DNA from: Helicobacter bilis
GTDB lineage: Bacteria > Campylobacterota > Campylobacteria > Campylobacterales > Helicobacteraceae
Reading direction: 5' to 3'
Length of the DNA: 64,000 bases
Assembly (NCBI RefSeq): GCF_001999985.1
Contig: NZ_CP019645.1
Location: forward strand, 930,001-994,000
The position numbers and the translations under genes are program-made. Below are positions 62,382 through 64,000 of the stretch, in pieces (the stretch's first letter is position 1; the number at the start of each line of letters is the position of its first letter). The notes beneath the pieces were generated by a model. The model was not told where the DNA came from. It made no database searches and saw nothing but the letters and a program-made list of their open reading frames with translations.

Positions 62382-64000
62382 CTACTCCGGCGCACTGATA
62401 TGCTTTTCATTCAAAAGATTAAAAAGCTTATTTTGACTTTGAAATATTTCGTGTGTAGTCCAAGCAAAATGCGTGTGTTGCTTACCTAAAAAGACATTGT
62501 TTTCATCAAAGCTAAAATCTGTCTCTTTATTTGCTAAAAGATTCTCAATCATTAAGAATCTCTCCTGCAATACACGAATATCATTTGCATAAATCTCTTT
62601 CATATCCTTATCATAATCACTTGTTGAATAAATCTGTGCGATTTCATTTACCTTAATGATTAAAGATTCTAAAACATTGATTAAATCAAAGCCATACACA
62701 ACGATTTGATTACTCGCCTCCGCCCTTTCACTCTTAGAATCTCTTAAATGATTTTTTAGCTCCTCGACATTATGTAAAAACTCTGCATATTTTGTTTGTA
62801 TCATATTGCTATCAAGTGGCTTTATATCTTTATTAGATTCCATTACAAGTGTGCATATATCTTTGAGTAATTCCACTTGCTTTATAAGCAGGGGCTTTAA
62901 AAGATTATGTGCGAAACGCGGAAATACCACGCGAAACACAATCACAGCAAACACAACCCCAATGCCAATATCAACCAATCTATCAAGCACATATAACAAA
63001 AAGTCTTCATACATAATAGAATACATCATAACAAAAAGGCACATCATAAAACCAGACCATAGCCAAAATGGAAATACGCGTAAATACACTACTAAAAATA
63101 CAAGCAAACCAAAAAGCAAATAAAACACATACGCATTTGAAAACACAGAGATTGCTACCCCAACCCCAATGCCAACAACAGCACTAAAAAAATACTCAAA
63201 ACTCACCTTTTGCATACCGCCAATTGAAGGACGCACCACACTTACAACCCCCATGCTAATCCAAATCCCGCGATTAATATGCAAAAGCGTAGCAAAGATA
63301 AGCGACATACCAATAGCAATAGAGTATTTCACACTGAATCTAAAAGTAATATTATTATAATCAAAGGCTTTAGGGATATTTTTGAAGCTCTTTTTTGCAG
63401 GTGGATTAAAGGCTGGGTCTGGATTCTTCCCCACACGACAAAAAGATTCCATTTTATAGTAGAGAATCCTTAAGATATTTTGCAGTGCTTTCTCAACCTC
63501 ATTTGCATTTTCTATACTAAGGACTTTATCTACTTGTTGTCTTTCTATATTTGGGACTTTACCGCTAAAAATTTTACTTAGACTATTAAGATTTTCAATG
63601 ATTTCATGTATCAGCAATGGATATTTTTTTGCGATTTTATAGTTTGGCAAAAGATTTATTATAAGATAAATATCTTCGATTCTATAAATATAAAATATCG
63701 CTCTTTTAATGTTTTTAATCATGTAGTTATCATTATAAAGACTTGATTTTGTATGCAAGGTTTGCTTAATATTGTGAATGAGCGAAAAAGTTAGGTCTTT
63801 ATAGCGGTTAAATTCACTCTGTGAATTGAGATTTTTCACCATATTTTGCAAATGATTAAGCACAGCAGGATAATACACTTGCGTATATTTACCATAATTT
63901 CCCGGATTATTTAATAATAAAAATCCTATAACAATGCCAATCATAGCCCCACTAAACACAACAAACATGCTTTGATAAATAGGCAAAATCACATGGGAAT
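62382..64000 (-). CDS. FUSC-family inner-membrane protein, 5' end beyond window
   Basis: Partial: the frame is open at the right edge, so the true start lies outside. About 536 residues are visible. The first part has two spans (SMFVVFSGAMIGIVIGFLLL), a helical cytosolic segment (about 40-215), then five to six spans (about 225-370) with ISMGVVSVVRPSIGGMQ and FEYFFSAVVGIGVGVAI, the FUSC signature (VV.P..G.T......R..GT..G). A long helical C-terminal domain follows. The family is thought to export aromatic acids or similar compounds. It is on the same strand and upstream of the peptide/maturase pair, separated by about 260 bases holding that pair's own promoter. Confidence 0.85.
   Translation of the reverse strand, partial: SHVILPIYQSMFVVFSGAMIGIVIGFLLLNNPGNYGKYTQVYYPAVLNHLQNMVKNLNSQSEFNRYKDLTFSLIHNIKQTLHTKSSLYNDNYMIKNIKRAIFYIYRIEDIYLIINLLPNYKIAKKYPLLIHEIIENLNSLSKIFSGKVPNIERQQVDKVLSIENANEVEKALQNILRILYYKMESFCRVGKNPDPAFNPPAKKSFKNIPKAFDYNNITFRFSVKYSIAIGMSLIFATLLHINRGIWISMGVVSVVRPSIGGMQKVSFEYFFSAVVGIGVGVAISVFSNAYVFYLLFGLLVFLVVYLRVFPFWLWSGFMMCLFVMMYSIMYEDFLLYVLDRLVDIGIGVVFAVIVFRVVFPRFAHNLLKPLLIKQVELLKDICTLVMESNKDIKPLDSNMIQTKYAEFLHNVEELKNHLRDSKSERAEASNQIVVYGFDLINVLESLIIKVNEIAQIYSTSDYDKDMKEIYANDIRVLQERFLMIENLLANKETDFSFDENNVFLGKQHTHFAWTTHEIFQSQNKLFNLLNEKHISAPE

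Noticed and set aside
62382-63992. GTG at 63992 as the true start of the FUSC gene
   Set aside because: FUSC proteins have more membrane spans before this point and the frame is open to the window edge, so the gene is partial.

Overview
The window (AT-rich, about two thirds A+T by eye) looks like the chromosome of an enterohepatic Helicobacter or a very close relative in the Campylobacterota. The evidence is a FlaA flagellin of the Helicobacter type behind a sigma-28 promoter, a NapA-type Dps, PseB, Hcp-like cysteine-rich Sel1-repeat proteins, an LPP20-family lipoprotein, a DsbK-like (HP0231) oxidoreductase, and long poly-G/poly-C tracts in surface and glycan genes. It carries histidine (hisH, hisD) and purine (purC) biosynthesis genes that H. 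pylori lacks. The words AGATTCTA and AGAATCTA are strikingly frequent on both strands. No rRNA, tRNA, CRISPR array, insertion sequence or prophage was seen.

Layout. 1-7.1 kb (mostly minus): an in-frame poly-G-containing glycosyltransferase, gpsA, an FtsL-like small membrane protein, dps/napA, dxr, a solitary HsdR-N nuclease-like gene, gltA. 7.4-13.7 kb: rplM-rpsI, a NifU-like Fe-S protein, a PDC-sensor membrane protein, ald plus an SMR transporter, ddl. 14-24 kb: cytochrome c, metG, rhodanese, ctpA, purC and a lipoprotein, a frameshifted outer membrane protein, an mreD-like gene with mrdA. 24-32 kb: gpmI, TM2 protein, a large internally duplicated secreted protein, Hcp-like protein, pseB. 32-45.6 kb: prepilin peptidase, lptF, truA, LPP20-like lipoprotein pair, dsbK-hisH-pcnB, hisD. 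45.6-53.6 kb: phase-variable asnB (OFF as read), gltS with a periplasmic SH3-like domain, hrcA-grpE-(small secreted protein)-dnaK behind a CIRCE-like operator. 53.6-64 kb: a repeat-filled 1.7 kb intergenic region, a phase-variable autotransporter (OFF as read), flaA, a radical SAM/SPASM maturase preceded by an unannotated 37-residue peptide gene (candidate RiPP system), and a partial FUSC protein.

Two things stand out. First, a family of interspersed DNA repeats is found between genes and also inserted in frame inside at least four conserved proteins (GT2, A24 peptidase, HisH, CCA-adding enzyme), enlarging them by roughly 75-215 residues. This resembles the Rickettsia palindromic elements. 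Second, there is a compact two-gene peptide-modification locus at 60.7-62.2 kb. Phase variation is a further theme: mononucleotide tracts sit in or before a glycosyltransferase, asnB, an autotransporter, an Hcp-like gene and possibly a TM2 gene.
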